Below, piece by piece: positions 23,540 through 34,981 of a stretch of DNA of 64,000 nt. The number at the start of each line of letters is the position of its first letter. Position 1 is the stretch's first letter. This stretch comes from Rhipidocladum racemiflorum (taxonomy: Eukaryota > Streptophyta > Magnoliopsida > Poales > Poaceae), in the NCBI GenBank assembly GCA_036346355.1, contig CM070569.1, positions 45,362,276 through 45,426,275 on the forward strand. Direction: 5' to 3'. The position numbers were made by a program, and so were the translations under genes. The notes under the pieces were generated by a model, which saw only the letters and a list, made by a program, of their open reading frames with translations, did not search any database and had not been told where the DNA came from.

Positions 23540-25990
23540 CAGAACACAAACCGCCTCCGAGCGTAACGCGTGCGTTTCGGAGGAACAGACTTCGCGCCGG
23601 CGCAGCGGCGTGCTCGGCGCGAATAAACGATCCCCGAGCGAAACGCTGCGTGCTCGGAAGGAGAGACTTCGCGCCGAGCCGGCACGTGCCGGCGCGGAAC
23701 AGATCAGCCCCGAGCGAAACGCTGCGTTTCTGGAAGGAGAGACTTCGCGCCCGGCGAAATGCGTGCTCGACGCGAACATGAATAATCACGAAGCGATCCC
23801 GAGCGAAACGCAGCGTGCTCGGAGGAGAGACTTCGCGCCGGCGACGTGCTCGGCGCGAACACGACTAGTCCCCGAGCGAAACGCGTGCTCGGAGGGAGAG
23901 ACTTCGCGCTGGCGAACGCGTGCCCGGCGAACAGAACGATCCCCGAGCAGCGCTGCTCGGAAGGAGAGACTCGCGCCCGGCGAAATGCGTGCTCGGCGCG
24001 GAACATGAATAATCACGAAACGATCCCGAGCGAAAGCAGCGTGCTCGGAGGAGAGACTCGCGCCCGGCCGGCACGTGCTCGGGCGCGAACACGACTAGTC
24101 CCCGAGCGAAACGCAGCGTGCTCGGAGGAGAGACTCGCGCCCGGCGAAATGCGTGCACGCGCCAGCGAACAGAAACGATCCCGAGCGAAACGCGTGCTCG
24201 AAGGAGAGAATCGCGCCCGAGCCGGCACGTGCTCGGCGCGAACACGACTAGTCCCCGGCAAACGCTGCGTGCTCGGAGGGAGAGACTCGCGCCGAAATGG
24301 CACGTGCTCGGCGCGGAACATGAATAATCACGAACAGTCCCCGAGCGAAACGCTGCGTGCTCGGAGGGAGAGACTTCGCGCCGAAATGGCACGTGCTCGG
24401 CGCGGAACACGACTAGTCCCCGAGCGAAACGCGTGCTCGGAGGGAGAGACTCGCGCTGGCCAAATGCGTGCCGGCGTGGAACAGAACGATCCCCGAGCCG
24501 AAACGCTGCTTTCGGAAGGAGACTCGCGCCGGCGAAATGCGTGCTCGGCGCGGAACATGAATAATCACGAAACGATCCCAGCGAAACGCGTGCTCGGAGG
24601 GAGAGACTCGCGCCCGAGCGAAGTACGTGCTCGGCGCGGAACATGAATAATCATGAACGATCAGCGAAACGCGTGCTCGGAGGGAGAGACTTCGCGCGGC
24701 GAAATGCGTGCTCGGCGCGAACACGACTAGTCCCCGAGCGAAACGCGTGCTCGGAGGGAGAGACTCGCGCTGGCCGCACGTGCCGGCGTGGAACAGAATC
24801 CCCGAGCGAACGCGTGCTCGGAAGGAGACTCGCGCGAGCCGGCACGTGCTCGGCGCGGAACATGAATAATCACGAACAGTCCCCGAGCGAAACGCGTGCT
24901 CGGAGGGAGAGACTCGCGCCGAAGCGACGTGCTCGGCGCGAACACGACTAGTCCCGAGCGAACGCGTGCTCGGAGGGAGAGACTTCGCGCTGGCGAACGT
25001 GCCGGCGCGAACACGACTAGTCCCGAGCGAAACGCGTGCTAGGAGGGAGAGACTCGCGCCCGGCGAAATGCGTGCGGGCGCGAACAGCGAAACGATCCCC
25101 GAGCGAAACACGTGCTCGGAGGAGAGAATCGCGCTCGAGCCGGCACGTGCTCGGCGCGAACACGACTAGTCCCCGAGCGAAACGCTGCGTTTCGAGGAGG
25201 AGAGACTCGCGCCGAGCCGGCACGTGCCCGGCGCGAACAGAACAGCCCCGAGCGAAACGCTGCGTTTCGGAAGGAGAGACTCGCGCCGAGCCGGGCACGT
25301 GCTCGGCGGGGAACACGAACAATCACGAACACTCCTCGAGCGAAACGCGTGCTCGGAGGGAGAGACTTCGCGCCGAGCCGGCACGTGCTCGGGCGCGAAC
25401 ACGACTAGTCCCCGAGCGAAACGCGTGCTCGGAGGGAGAGACTCGCGCCGAGCCGGCACGTGCCCGGCGCGAACAGAACGATCCCCGAGCGAAACGCTGC
25501 GTTTCGGAGGGGAGAGAATCGCGCCCGAGCCGGCACGTGCTCGGCGCGAACACGACTAGTCCCCGAGCCGAAACGCGTGCTCGAGGGAGAGACTCGCTAC
25601 CGAGCCGGCACGCGTGCGCGAACAGAACAGTCCCCGAGCGAAACGCGTGCTCGGAGGGAGAGAATCGCGCCCGAGCGAAGTACGTGCTCGGCGCGGAACA
25701 TGAATAATCACCAGCCGTCCCCGAGTGAAAGCAGCGTGCTTGGAGGAGAGACTCGCGCCGAGCCGGCACGTGCTCGGCGCGAACATGACTAGTCCAGCGA
25801 AACGCGTGCTCGGAGGAGAGAATCGCGCCCGAGCCGGGCACGTGCTTTCGGCGCGAACAGAACAGCCCGAGCGAAACGCGTGCTCGGAGGGAGAGACTTC
25901 GCGCCGAAAGGCGTCTTTGCCGCTTTCGGCGCTGAACACGCCGTCTCCGAGCGAAACACGTGCTCGGAGGAATAAGAGCGATTTTCGAGA
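23540..25990. repeat. GC-rich tandem array of about 30 units, mean about 83 bp
   Basis: A core cgagcgaaacgcgtgctcgg, then gagagact, then a gccggcacgtgctcggcgcgaac-like end, recurs about 29 times. Three linker types distinguish units. Linker acgactagtc occurs about 11 times (e.g. 23,861, 24,091, 24,721, 25,161, 25,551). Linker atgaataatcacgaa occurs about 8 times (e.g. 23,779, 24,008, 24,560). Linker gaacagaacgatc-like occurs about 10 times (e.g. 23,935, 24,483, 25,470). Long open frames on both strands here are by-products of the stop-poor repeat, not genes. Confidence 0.88.
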
Positions 25991-26280
25991 TATAACAAGA
26001 TCAATTCGAGTGCAATGCCCGTCCGATGTGAAGAAACACACGTCCGAGCTAAAAATTTACTCGCAGATTCGAGCGAAAAAGCCCGCTCGGGCAAGAGGAT
26101 GAAATTTGCGCCGAGCGAAGAACTTGCCCGCACAAAACAAACGACTTCGCCTAAGCAATCGCTTTGCTTGATGTAACAAACTTTTCTTTTACGCATCTTA
26201 CCTTATCATAAGTTGTGCAAGATCGGTCATCGATGTGGAAGATGACGTCTTCGGATTCCTTTGGCAAAGAATACGCCGAT

Positions 26281-26300
26281 CCCCACGGACGGCGCCAAAT
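26281..26300 (-). other. Primer binding site of LARD
   Basis: The minus strand reads ATTTGGCGCCGTCCGTGGGG directly after the 5' LTR. The TGGCGCC start is typical of grass gypsy elements primed by non-Met tRNAs. Confidence 0.6.
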
Positions 26301-27051
26301 TGCCGACGATTGGAGAACGGGCTCGCCGAGCTTACTTGTTGAACGAGGATCAACCAAAGCCCCTTTCGCCAAAGGTTGTAGCATCGAAGACGGAAGATGG
26401 TCCGTTAGAGCAGACAGAACACAAGGATTTTATCCTGGTTCAGGCCTCTCATGATCGAGATAATAGCCCTACATCCGATCGCTGGTGGCGTTTTCTCTAT
26501 TGAAATGATGGATACAAGTCCATGGATCTCACCAGGATCCCCCTTTCACGTGTGTTTTGAGGGGATTAAATCTGAGCCTCACGCTGTACACAAGGTAACC
26601 ACCCCCTAGATTTACGCCACGTTTTCATAACCGTAGTGCCCACGATCCGGGGCCCTTGATCTGCGCAATTAATTTGAATTTGTGGTGGATTGATTGCCAT
26701 CTTCCTTTCTAGTGGCATGGCCGGGTCCCGACCATCCACCCGGGTAACGGCGTGGCCTTCACGAGCATGGTTGCTCGTGATCGTCCGGTATGGTCATAGG
26801 CGAATGGGTAGACACACATGCTCGGGAGTTATGTTGCTCGGATGGTTTTCCGAGCATCTTCTCTAGTCTTTGTATGGTCGGTAGCTTCAGGATCTTCTGG
26901 GGGTACAACGGTCTTTTATCAGATAGTCAATCCCCGACAGCTTGAGATTGCTTGGGGCTCGCGCTCGGGTATCGCATCCGAGCTCATGGTTGGGAGTTGC
27001 TCGGCCGTCGGGGCAGAATGGTCCTTATAGAAAATAGTCCAATCCCCGACA
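26301..27051 (-). repeat. 5' LTR of LARD
   Basis: A 751-bp LTR ending at 27,051, followed by the target duplicate AAAAG. Confidence 0.9.
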
Positions 27052-27114
27052 AAAAGTAAGGGAAAAATGGAGCAAAACTAAAAGCGAATATAGCTGATTG
27101 GATATGTCATGGCA

Positions 27115-28290
27115 TATCAAGATGTTGCCTTATTTTGTCAGAAGGACCAAGACTCAACTATGGTGCGATATATAGATGTTGGCTATCTGTCTGATTTCCA
27201 TAGTGTCAAATCTTAGACTAGATTTGTGTTTCTCTGTAGTGGTACAGTCATTTTTAACGATTTTTTAATCAAACATTGGTAGCTACTCTACTATCCATTC
27301 AGATATTATAGCATTGTATGAAGCCTCACGCAAATGTGTTTGACCTAGACGTGTGATTAGCCATATACAAAATTCATGTGGTATTAACACCATTGATAAC
27401 CTAGAATTATTTTTTAAGATAATAATGCTTGTATTGTACAAATACAAATGGGGTTATGTAAAGATGAATATCATAAAGTATATTGCCCTTAAACTTTTTT
27501 ATCCTCATGAACTCCGAAAGAATGGTGAGGTAAAGATACTGTAAGCTAAGTCATGTGAAAATTTAGCATATTTATTCACTAAGTCTTTGCTAACATCCAG
27601 TTTTCAAAGATGTGTTCATGGCATTAGAATGAGACAACTTAGAAATATACAGAATTCAAGGGGAGTAAATCCCTGAATCATGACTCTTAGATCCCGTTTG
27701 GCAACTTGGAACTGGGCCGTTTCTACTAGAATCTGGGAGAAACCCAGCCAAACGGGTTAAAGCTCGGAACGATTCTCCTCGGAACGTTTCTTATTTTTCC
27801 ACGCCGGGGCTGAATCGCCCTCAACCCCGTTCCACCCTGATTCAGAGAATCCAGACAGTGATTCTGATTCTACTTGAAACATTTCTATTAAGAATCTGGA
27901 ACAGTTTCCGTTTTTACTAGAATCTGGAATCGTACCAAACAGGGCCTTAGTATGATCATGAACATATTACTTTAATCCATAATATTATAAGTTGTATTCT
28001 TTTTCACTTAGTGAGTTTTTTCGAAGTTTTTTCACATAAAAGTTTTTAATGATGTAACAAGTGTAACACAATATACAGATGTAATGTACTTTTTTCTCCA
28101 TCCATTTTTCCCACTAGGTGTTTGGGAGAAGTTTTTGGCAAGGCATATGCATTATATGGTATTCGTCTAAGGAGGAGTGCTGAGATATAACATGAATCCT
28201 AGTCCTGATTGTTGAGATATTACTGAACTCTAATTTGTGGACAAATCCGAATATATCTATAATGAGTTTTCTATGATAAATATGGTATCT
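27115..28290 (+). mobile_element. Ty1/copia fragment B, plus strand (RNase H to 3' LTR start)
   Basis: Plus-strand relic of the same copia family as A and C. Positions 27,353-27,544 encode MISHIQNSCGINTIDN and FYPHELRKNGEVKIL, matching the RNase H end of the minus-strand copy at 30,968-31,201. A purine tract near 28,170 (ctaaggaggagtg) is followed by a truncated LTR start. Everything upstream of RNase H is missing and the 3' LTR is cut short. A Tourist-like MITE sits inside it. Confidence 0.7.
27690..27946. mobile_element. Tourist-like MITE, 257 bp
   Basis: TTA target duplicates lie at 27,687-27,689 and 27,947-27,949. The ends are inverted repeats, GATCCCGTTTGG against GGCCCTGTTTGG read inward from the right. 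The 3-bp TTA duplication and these ends fit PIF/Harbinger-type Tourist MITEs. No coding capacity. It is inserted in copia fragment B. Confidence 0.8.
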
Positions 28291-28399
28291 AACTATACAA
28301 TAAAATCATTCTAATAAAGTGAAGAGAATTTTATGTTCACATATCATATATGTTTATTGTAATTATTCTAGTTATTCCATCAATGTATTGTAATTAATA

Positions 28400-28666
28400 C
28401 TCCCTCGATCTAAAAAAGATGACGTTTTAGATATCGTCTCACTAGTAAAACTTCCGAAACTTTAATTATTGATATATTTTTACATATTTAAATTGAATAC
28501 ATAAAAATGATATGTGTCGACTTGTCTTGAGAAATACTTTCGTAATATTACAATTTTATTGAGTTTTATAAATATATTATAATAAAAATCAGTGATTAAA
28601 GTTGTGTTTTGAAAACTATATTAATATCTAAAGCGTCATTTTTTTTTCTTTTTAGATCGGAGGGAG
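28400..28666. mobile_element. Stowaway MITE, 267 bp
   Basis: The left end CTCCCTCGATCTAAAAA matches the inverted right end (CTCCCTCCGATCTAAAAAG read inward), followed in both arms by a TGACG-TTTAGATAT-like stretch. TA precedes it at 28,398; the right TA is degenerate (ca, then ta). This is the classical grass Stowaway end. Confidence 0.85.
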
Positions 28667-30451
28667 CATAAGACAGTCATCGTCGTTTTACAGCACCGTC
28701 AGCACATGCATATTCCCGGCCACCTCGCTGTAGCACCAGCCTGGACGCGCCATTATTTTTCTGCGGCGCGCGAGGCCTTGTTCCACCACACGCCAACATG
28801 CCAATCCACGCACCCCCCTGCCGCAGCTCATCTTATTATTCTTATCTGCAGATCTCGCCACGAGATACCACTAATTTATTATTCTCCTTAGTTTCTTCGT
28901 TAGACAAATCGACAAGATGCTTACTGGTAGTGGCAGTAATTAACCGGGAGTAGCTAGCTGCTATTGGACAGAGATCCAGCTTGATGTAACGACGACATTG
29001 GCGCATTGGATTTGTCCAAGGGTGTATGCCAATTAATGCTATCGAAGGAAACAATATATACGAGAAGAAAACAATATATACGACGATGCGAGGTAGTCTG
29101 GTGTGCCGAGATACAGTATGATCCTTTATTTCAGTTGTTTAAATATGTGTAAACTCTATTTTATTGTAAATGATTTTGAATATATCTCTAATAGATTTTT
29201 ACTATAAATATGATATGTGAACATCAAAAACACCGGCCTGGTCATGTCACGCAACTTCAGTTCACCGGCGAGTCGGCGACCGAGACGTACGACTGTACGA
29301 GAGAGCATTATTCGATTTCTTCTCCTTGTGTACATAATCATAGTCGAAAATCCAAAGAAAAATAGCTGGGGATTTCTTCGCGGATTCGTTGTTCTTTATA
29401 CGACAGAGCTAGCTTAATTAGGAGAATAGCTGGCCGCGAGTTCCTCTCCTGTACGTACATCAAGAAGTGCTGGTATTGATAAAACCACATAAAAATCAGG
29501 CAATTCATCGTCTGACTGCAACTTCAGGCTTGGGAAGCTGACTGACTAGCTGACACTGCATGCACCTAACGACGACAAAAGCTAGCGCCTTGTCTCCGGT
29601 CCGATCAAGCCCCGGATCATCACCCGGGTCCGAGTCAATTCAATCGATCAACATGCACGGGTCAAGCCATGAAGCTGCATGCCCGTTCAACAGATGACAT
29701 CGACACGACCAGCCACCTCACACCTGACCCGTACGCGCCACGTGGGCCGGCCGACCAGACTCGGACCCTGTAGCATGGTTCAAAATATTGCTGAGATTTC
29801 GGTCATCTCGGCCAAAATTTCGTTATCTGGTCCGAGTCAAAATCCTAAATCTCGGCCGAATAAAGAAATGAAATGCCAGTACATTCAAAATCTCTGCGAG
29901 ATCTCGGTAATTTCGTCCGAAATCTCGGATATTTTGACCGGATTTCAATTTTGTTAGGCCGAATTTGATTGGATTTGGGTTAAGATCATCCACAAAAATT
30001 TTTAAAAAAATTGACATGTTTTTTTTATCATTTTTCAAAAGTTCAAAAGTTGATCGAGATCTTGGTGATTTCGGTCTAGATCTCGAAAACCCTGATTGAA
30101 AAAAACCGAATTTGAAATTTGGTTTTTAGATTTCATTCGGATTTTTTTAAAAAAAAATTCAAGATCACGTCGAAATTTTAGATTTCGGCCGTCTCCGAAA
30201 TATATACCAAAAATAAAATTTGAAACTTTGCTCGGTAGCCTGGGCTACTGGATCTAGCTGCTGGGCCGTGTACCTATCAAGTGCTCTTGGATACTGCAAT
30301 TAGTCGGGTATCCAGTTATTCACTAGGAGTGCGTTTCGACCGTGACGCCCGGGGGAAACGAAGCTCAAAGCTGAAATCTTAGTTGATTCTACAGAAATTA
30401 AACTATCATCTGTAAAAAAAATTTGCATGCTAAACAGAGTCGAAATTGTGG
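28667..30451. other. Non-coding stretch without recognised gene
   Basis: 28,680-29,770 has mixed composition and no convincing frame. 29,780-30,240 contains repeated ctcgg and atttcgg words in both orientations (atctcggcc, gaaatctcgg, gatttcggtct), a pattern seen in decayed DNA transposon ends of grasses, but no borders were found. Confidence 0.4.
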
Positions 30452-30683
30452 TGAAACAGAATAGTTCACCCATATCAATCGACAGCACGCTAATACAATC
30501 ACATGGACAGAAATAGAAGCACACATAATGTAAAGAGAAAACTCTATCTTTTATTAGATTGATTTTTTCATACAAGACAAAACCCAATATATAGGAGAAA
30601 ACCACTGGAGATCAATTCAGCTTCGCCCACCAATGAATAGAATCCTTCCATACAGGGATACATATTCTATCCATATCATAACA
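30452..30683 (-). repeat. 3' LTR of copia element C
   Basis: A 232-bp LTR ending ...cataaca on the plus strand, next to a minus-strand purine-rich tract (CCCAAGAGAGAG). Confidence 0.75.
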
Positions 30684-30967
30684 CTCTCTCTTGGGCGAAT
30701 ACCGCGTAATGTGCACGTCTCATTAAAAACTCCCCCAAAACCAGTGAGAAAAGGGATGGGGAAAAGAGTACATTACACTCGCACTCTATGTTGCACTAGT
30801 TGCCTCATTAAAAACATTTATGTGAGAAACTTCAGGAAAACTCACTAAGAAGAAAAGAGTACAATTTAAAATCTTCAGGATATAAAATATGACCTTTAAG
30901 ATTATACAAAAGGGGTTATGGTTCAGGGATTTTATTCTCTCCGAACCCCGCAAATCTCTAAGCCGCC

Positions 30968-31674
30968 TCATTCTGTGAATAAATCTGCAAGATTATCACA
31001 TAACTTGGTTTGCATTATTTTTATCTTACCATTCTTCTGTAGTTCGTGGGGATAGAAAAAATTAGGGACAATATGCTTCGTGATATTGCTCTTTACATAA
31101 CTCATTTGTATTTGTGCAACATAAGCAGCATTATCTTCATAGATAATGGTAGTGGTATTGACGGTATTAAGACCACATAATTTCTGGATATGGTTAATCA
31201 CACGTCGTAGCCAAACACACTCACGTTAGGTTTCATATAAAGATATAATCTCTAAGTGATTGGTAGAGGTAGCTACTAGGGTCTGCTTAAAAGACTGCAA
31301 AAAAATGGTTGTACCACTGTAGAGAAATACAAAATAGTTTGACATTTGACACTGTTGGGATCAAACAGATAGTCAGCATCCGTATAGCCCACCATGGTTA
31401 AGTCTTGGTTCTTCTGATAAAATAAACCAAGATTTTGAGTACATTTAATGTATCTAAGTAAAGTCTTGACACTGACCTAATGTCTTTTGGTTGGAGCTGC
31501 ACTGTGTCTTACTAGTAAATTTACTGCGAATGCAATATTAGGCATTGTGCAATTCGCAAGGTAAATAACTGCACTAATAGCACTTAAATATGAAACTTCA
31601 GATTCTAAGACTTCCTTATTTTCCATCCTTAATTTAAATGGGTCTTTATCCGCTTCAAGGAATCTTAAAACCAT
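30968..31674 (-). pseudogene. Copia RT end and RNase H, element C
   Basis: 31,477-31,674 (minus) reads VSYLSAISAVIYLANC and IAFAVNLLVRHSAAPTKRH, the conserved end of copia reverse transcriptase. 30,968-31,201 reads MINHIQKLCGLNTVNT and FYPHELQKNGKIKIMQTK, the RNase H end, finishing in LADLFTE. The stretch between is frameshifted. Confidence 0.8.
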
Positions 31675-31859
31675 GGGGTTTTGAAATGATGAGATTTATC
31701 CATATTAAATCTTTTCTAATACATTATTAGAATAGGCAGACTGGTGTACTAAAATTCCTCCTGGGAAATGCTTAAGCTACAGGTCTAAGCAAAATTTGGT
31801 TTTCCGTACGGCATATGGTGAAAAGGAAGTGGGTCATTCGACCCATCAAGAAACCAGCG

Positions 31860-32940
31860 GGCCTAATAGGCCTGAAAAAACCCCACTAAAACCGACGACT
31901 AGGGCTAACCTAGCCGCCAGTGTTCTCTCCACTCCAGGCATCTAGGTAGCGCCACACCTGATCACGTGTTCCCCGTGGCCACCGTGGCTCTTTCGTGACC
32001 GCTGGTACGTGCTCCTCCATGGCCACTGAGGTGATTCCGTGGCTGTCGGCGTGCGCTCCTTCGTGGCCGCCGAGATGCTTTGGGTGCTGACCGGACCAGA
32101 GAACGAGGAATCAATAGGGCGGTGCCGGCGCGGAATGCGAGACGTCACGGGCGCGCTGCCCGTGTGAAAGCCGAGGTGCTTCGCCGAAGCCTTTTTGCCG
32201 GCGCTGCGAGAAACCACTACTCGGCAGGTGCCGCCGTTGTCGCGGCTGCCCAAGCGGTCGCCGCAGGAGGTCAAGGGGTAGCACCGCCGACACTGCACGA
32301 GACTTGAAGGGGCAGCACCGCCGCAATTGCCTAGCGGTGCTGCCGCGAGAGCTCAAGGGGGAGCGCGCCACCACTGCTATTACTGTTCTTCGGGGCGTGG
32401 GTGCGGGTGCCGAGGCGACTCCGGTCGCCGTCATCTCACTTAGAAGTTGAGGAGACATTGGGCTTGGCTGTCGCAGGTGCGCAGCTGCCGCCGCGCACGA
32501 GGAGCAAGCTGTCGTGGCACACGGCGAAGCTTCGTCGTCGAGTGGAAGGTGCCGGAGCTCGAAGCTTGGCCGCCGGTGGGCAAGATAGGCCGCCGTCGCC
32601 TGTTGGGCGAGCGGGCGTCACCGTTGGGCGAGCTCGGCCGCCGTCGCCTACTAGGCGCGCAGACGCCGACGGTGATGGCGGCGTGCGGTCTTCAGGACCG
32701 ATCTATTTTTTCTTAATGAACAGTAACTTTTCTTCAGCAGTGGATTGGATCTATGTAATTTGCAAAAACAATCTACACGATTTGTCCACGCACGATCACT
32801 TACGTAGGGCTCAAGGTAGCGTAGATCACGTGATGCAGGATGAGTTCGGTGCCGTGTAGACTTAACGCGGGCAGGCGGTTAGCGACTGACCATGATCAAG
32901 GTGTCGATGCAGTGTAGATCGACACCGTGTAGATGATCCC
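31860..32940 (-). other. GC-rich leader of copia element C
   Basis: Very GC-rich, codon-like on both strands, but without a recognisable domain. It occupies the place of the 5' leader between the deleted gag-pol and the 5' LTR, like the GC-rich 19,300-20,040 block of element A. Open frames here are probably fortuitous. Confidence 0.5.
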
Positions 32941-32980
32941 GATCAGCCACACGTAGAACGATCGTGCTGGTAACGTTTTG

Positions 32981-33202
32981 TGAACAGAATCGTTCACCCA
33001 CGTCAATCGACAGCACGCCAATGCAATCAGACGAACAGGAATAGAAGCACAAACAATGTAACGGAAAAACTCTCTCTCTCTCTCTCTTATTAGATTGATT
33101 TTTCTGTATATAGAAAAAAAAACCTAAAAATCAATTCGAATTCGCCCATCAATGAATTGAGTCGTTCCACATAGAAACATGAATTCTATCCAAATCATAA
33201 CA
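32981..33202 (-). repeat. 5' LTR of copia element C
   Basis: A 222-bp LTR with a short CT microsatellite near 33,070. It ends cataaca at 33,202. Confidence 0.75.
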
Positions 33203-33889
33203 GAAACCTCTTTCTGCCCTCTTGCGAATGCAACGGTTCTATTTGTCAATGAATCAGGAGGATCTCCCCTATTTTATCGTAACACTAGGTCAATAAGCGC
33301 GGCGCACGCCGCGTGCGCAAACGAAAAATGAATTTGCGTTTTTTTTAGAAAAAATGGGCCGAGATGTATTTTACAAATTTTCGGAGGGTCTTTCGGAGTG
33401 CCATTTTTGAATTAAAAAATTATTTTTGGAAAAAATGGACGGGGACGGAAAAATGGATTAAGACGCATTTTTTTTAATTTTGGAGGGTCTTTTCTTGTTT
33501 TTTCTAAGGAAAAATGGACCAGGACAAAAAAAAAAAAAAGGACCAAAACGCACTTTCCAAATCCTCGGAGGGCCTCTTCGCGTTTTTTTAAGCGAAAAAA
33601 ACGGCGACACATGGAGGACTTCTCCGGTCCTCAAAGCTCCCAACTTTATACTATGTGCCAATTTTAATTTAGCGATATTATTTTGCAAAAGGAAGTGACT
33701 TCATCTTTCTAATGATGGAACCAGTATCAAGATAAAAAAGAAGAAGAGAACTTCAGTGTTTACATTGAATTGTAAAAAACTGGGAAAACAAAGTAATAAT
33801 CAGGATCATGAGAAAAGGAATGCAAATATAGTATGCGATAAAAGTTTCAATGTTTCAGGTAAACATTATAACAAGTGGATTGTGCAAAC
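33203..33889. other. Intron 4 remnant of host gene with a GC-palindrome transposon end
   Basis: 33,284-33,620 begins actaggtcaataagcgcgg and holds a GC-palindrome plus ggtcc/gggtct-type words like those of the 45,905-47,549 array, so it is probably a fragment of the same repeat family in opposite orientation. 33,640-33,889 is AT-rich and reads as the intron following exon 4 on the minus strand. The next host exon was not found. Confidence 0.5.
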
Positions 33890-33980
33890 CTTTATAAATT
33901 CCTCAAAGGAGAATCCTTTCGCCAAATCAGAACGTGTTACTCCTTCCTGCCACTGCGCCAGTAGCATTGGATGATGATTC
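33890..33980 (-). CDS. Host gene exon 4 (91 bp)
   Basis: The acceptor TTCTGCAG precedes 33,980 and the donor GTTTGC follows 33,890 on the minus strand. The exon is fully open and reads NHHPMLLAQWQEGVTR followed by SDLAKGFSFEEFIK. The single leading G completes the Arg codon begun by exon 3, 18.4 kb upstream. This phase match is the main evidence that the two exons belong together. The missing remainder of the gene should lie further left or be deleted. Confidence 0.8.
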
Positions 33981-34028
33981 CTGCAGAACATGCATGACTA
34001 TGTAAGTCTGTGTGTATCATTATAAAGG

Positions 34029-34719
34029 TGTTCGCGCCAAAAACGTGAAGGGGGTTTTAGGCCTCGAACACACAAGACAAACACCGGGTTTGCAGAGCGT
34101 GCCAGTCGATTTGACCTGAAATCGACAAGGTAGAATTTATAATTTGATCGAAGCCGATAAACAAGGATCTATCGGCTTTTCACTAGTCGGCAAGAACCGA
34201 TTAGGAGATAACTAAATCAACTCGTTACAGTTGATCCCTAGGATAAAAGAGTAAAATCGGCTTCGAGAAGGCGATGCGTAACAAAAACGGCAAATCAAAA
34301 CCTGGGTGAAATCGGCTAAAATCAACAATCGCGATGCGCAATATGTATGATTCCGTCGACTTGCAAAGAGATCTATGAGGCTAAAAACAAAGTGAAAGAA
34401 AAGCTTGTAAAAAGTAGTTGTGTGTTGTTGATTTGATTGTTTTTGCCGCCTTTGGCACCCACCTCCTTTTATAACATGCCTGGCCGATCAAGGTTGTACA
34501 CGGATCACGGTGCGTTTATCCAGATCGGCCTATTATCGATTTCCTTCCCTTTTAGAAACGGATTCCTTTTCCCGATTCGTTTGATGATTTCTTTCCCATG
34601 CGAACGCTTCCTTTCCGCTCTGGCCGATTTCAATACACATCAATTCGATGCAAACACATACAATTGCTTTTATCCGATTCAAACCCATTTTGCCATGTAC
34701 CTAATTTTAGGCGCAAACA
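34029..34719 (-). repeat. 3' LTR of Tat-like element
   Basis: A 691-bp LTR whose extended inverted ends are TGTTCGCGCC and GGCGCAAACA. It differs from the right copy by clusters of 1-6-base indels. Confidence 0.9.
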
Positions 34720-34879
34720 TATGCCCCCAATTTTGGAAAGAACTTGATACTTTTCAAAATTGCAATCGCTTGTAGTCGAAAAAATTCTTGGTAACTTCCC
34801 GATAAATAGCGCGTAATAATCTCGATGTCGTTTAATGCAAAGAATCGCCTCGCCCTTGCCGCCTTTCTTTCATCGCTGG

Positions 34880-34887
34880 TATAAATA
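34880..34887 (+). promoter_or_regulatory. TATA-like box upstream of the antisense ORF
   Basis: TATAAATA on the plus strand lies about 95 bases before the first ATG of the antisense frame (34,982) and 160 bases inside the left LTR, so it is not the LTR promoter. The spacing suits a plant core promoter driving the antisense frame. Confidence 0.45.
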
Positions 34888-34981
34888 TGGGGTCCCCTAC
34901 GCGGTCATTTTCACGCTTTCAAGCTTGGATCGTGCACCATCGGGTTTTGATCATCCTCTCTTTGTCCTTTCAAAATCAGAC

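Larger units (their letters stand above)
21989..27051 (-). mobile_element. Non-coding LTR retrotransposon (LARD-like), 5.06 kb
   Basis: LTRs at 21,989-22,752 (764 bp) and 26,301-27,051 (751 bp) run from TGTCGACGATTGG or TGCCGACGATTGG to CCCCGACA. The exact target duplication AAAAG lies at 21,984-21,988 and 27,052-27,056. On the minus strand a primer-site-like TTTGGCGCCGTCCGTGGGG follows the 5' LTR (right copy), and GGGGACTAGC precedes the 3' LTR (left copy), so the sense strand is minus. The 3.5-kb interior has no gag or pol; it consists of direct repeats and a long GC-rich tandem array. Such elements must borrow proteins from an autonomous gypsy partner. It resembles the Dasheng/RIRE2-type pairs of grasses in primer site, but this relation is only inferred. 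Confidence 0.88.
30452..33202 (-). mobile_element. Ty1/copia element C, minus strand, internally deleted
   Basis: LTRs at 30,452-30,683 and 32,981-33,202 belong to the same family as element A. The minus-strand interior keeps RNase H (30,968-31,201) and the end of RT (31,477-31,674), then passes into a GC-rich leader (about 31,900-32,900). Integrase, most of RT and gag are deleted. No matching target duplication was found. Confidence 0.78.

Noticed and set aside
23846..25707. Open frames of 220-266 codons on both strands
   Set aside because: They are produced by the stop-poor GC-rich tandem unit of the LARD; the residues repeat with the DNA unit and frames shift with every indel.
23540..25990. 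CRISPR-like array
   Set aside because: Repeats are adjacent and imperfect without unique spacers, the sequence lies between LTRs with a target duplication, and the genome is a plant.
30452..33207. Target duplication gaaac around copia element C
   Set aside because: gaaac follows the right LTR, but at the left it occurs inside the LTR start rather than outside it; treated as chance.
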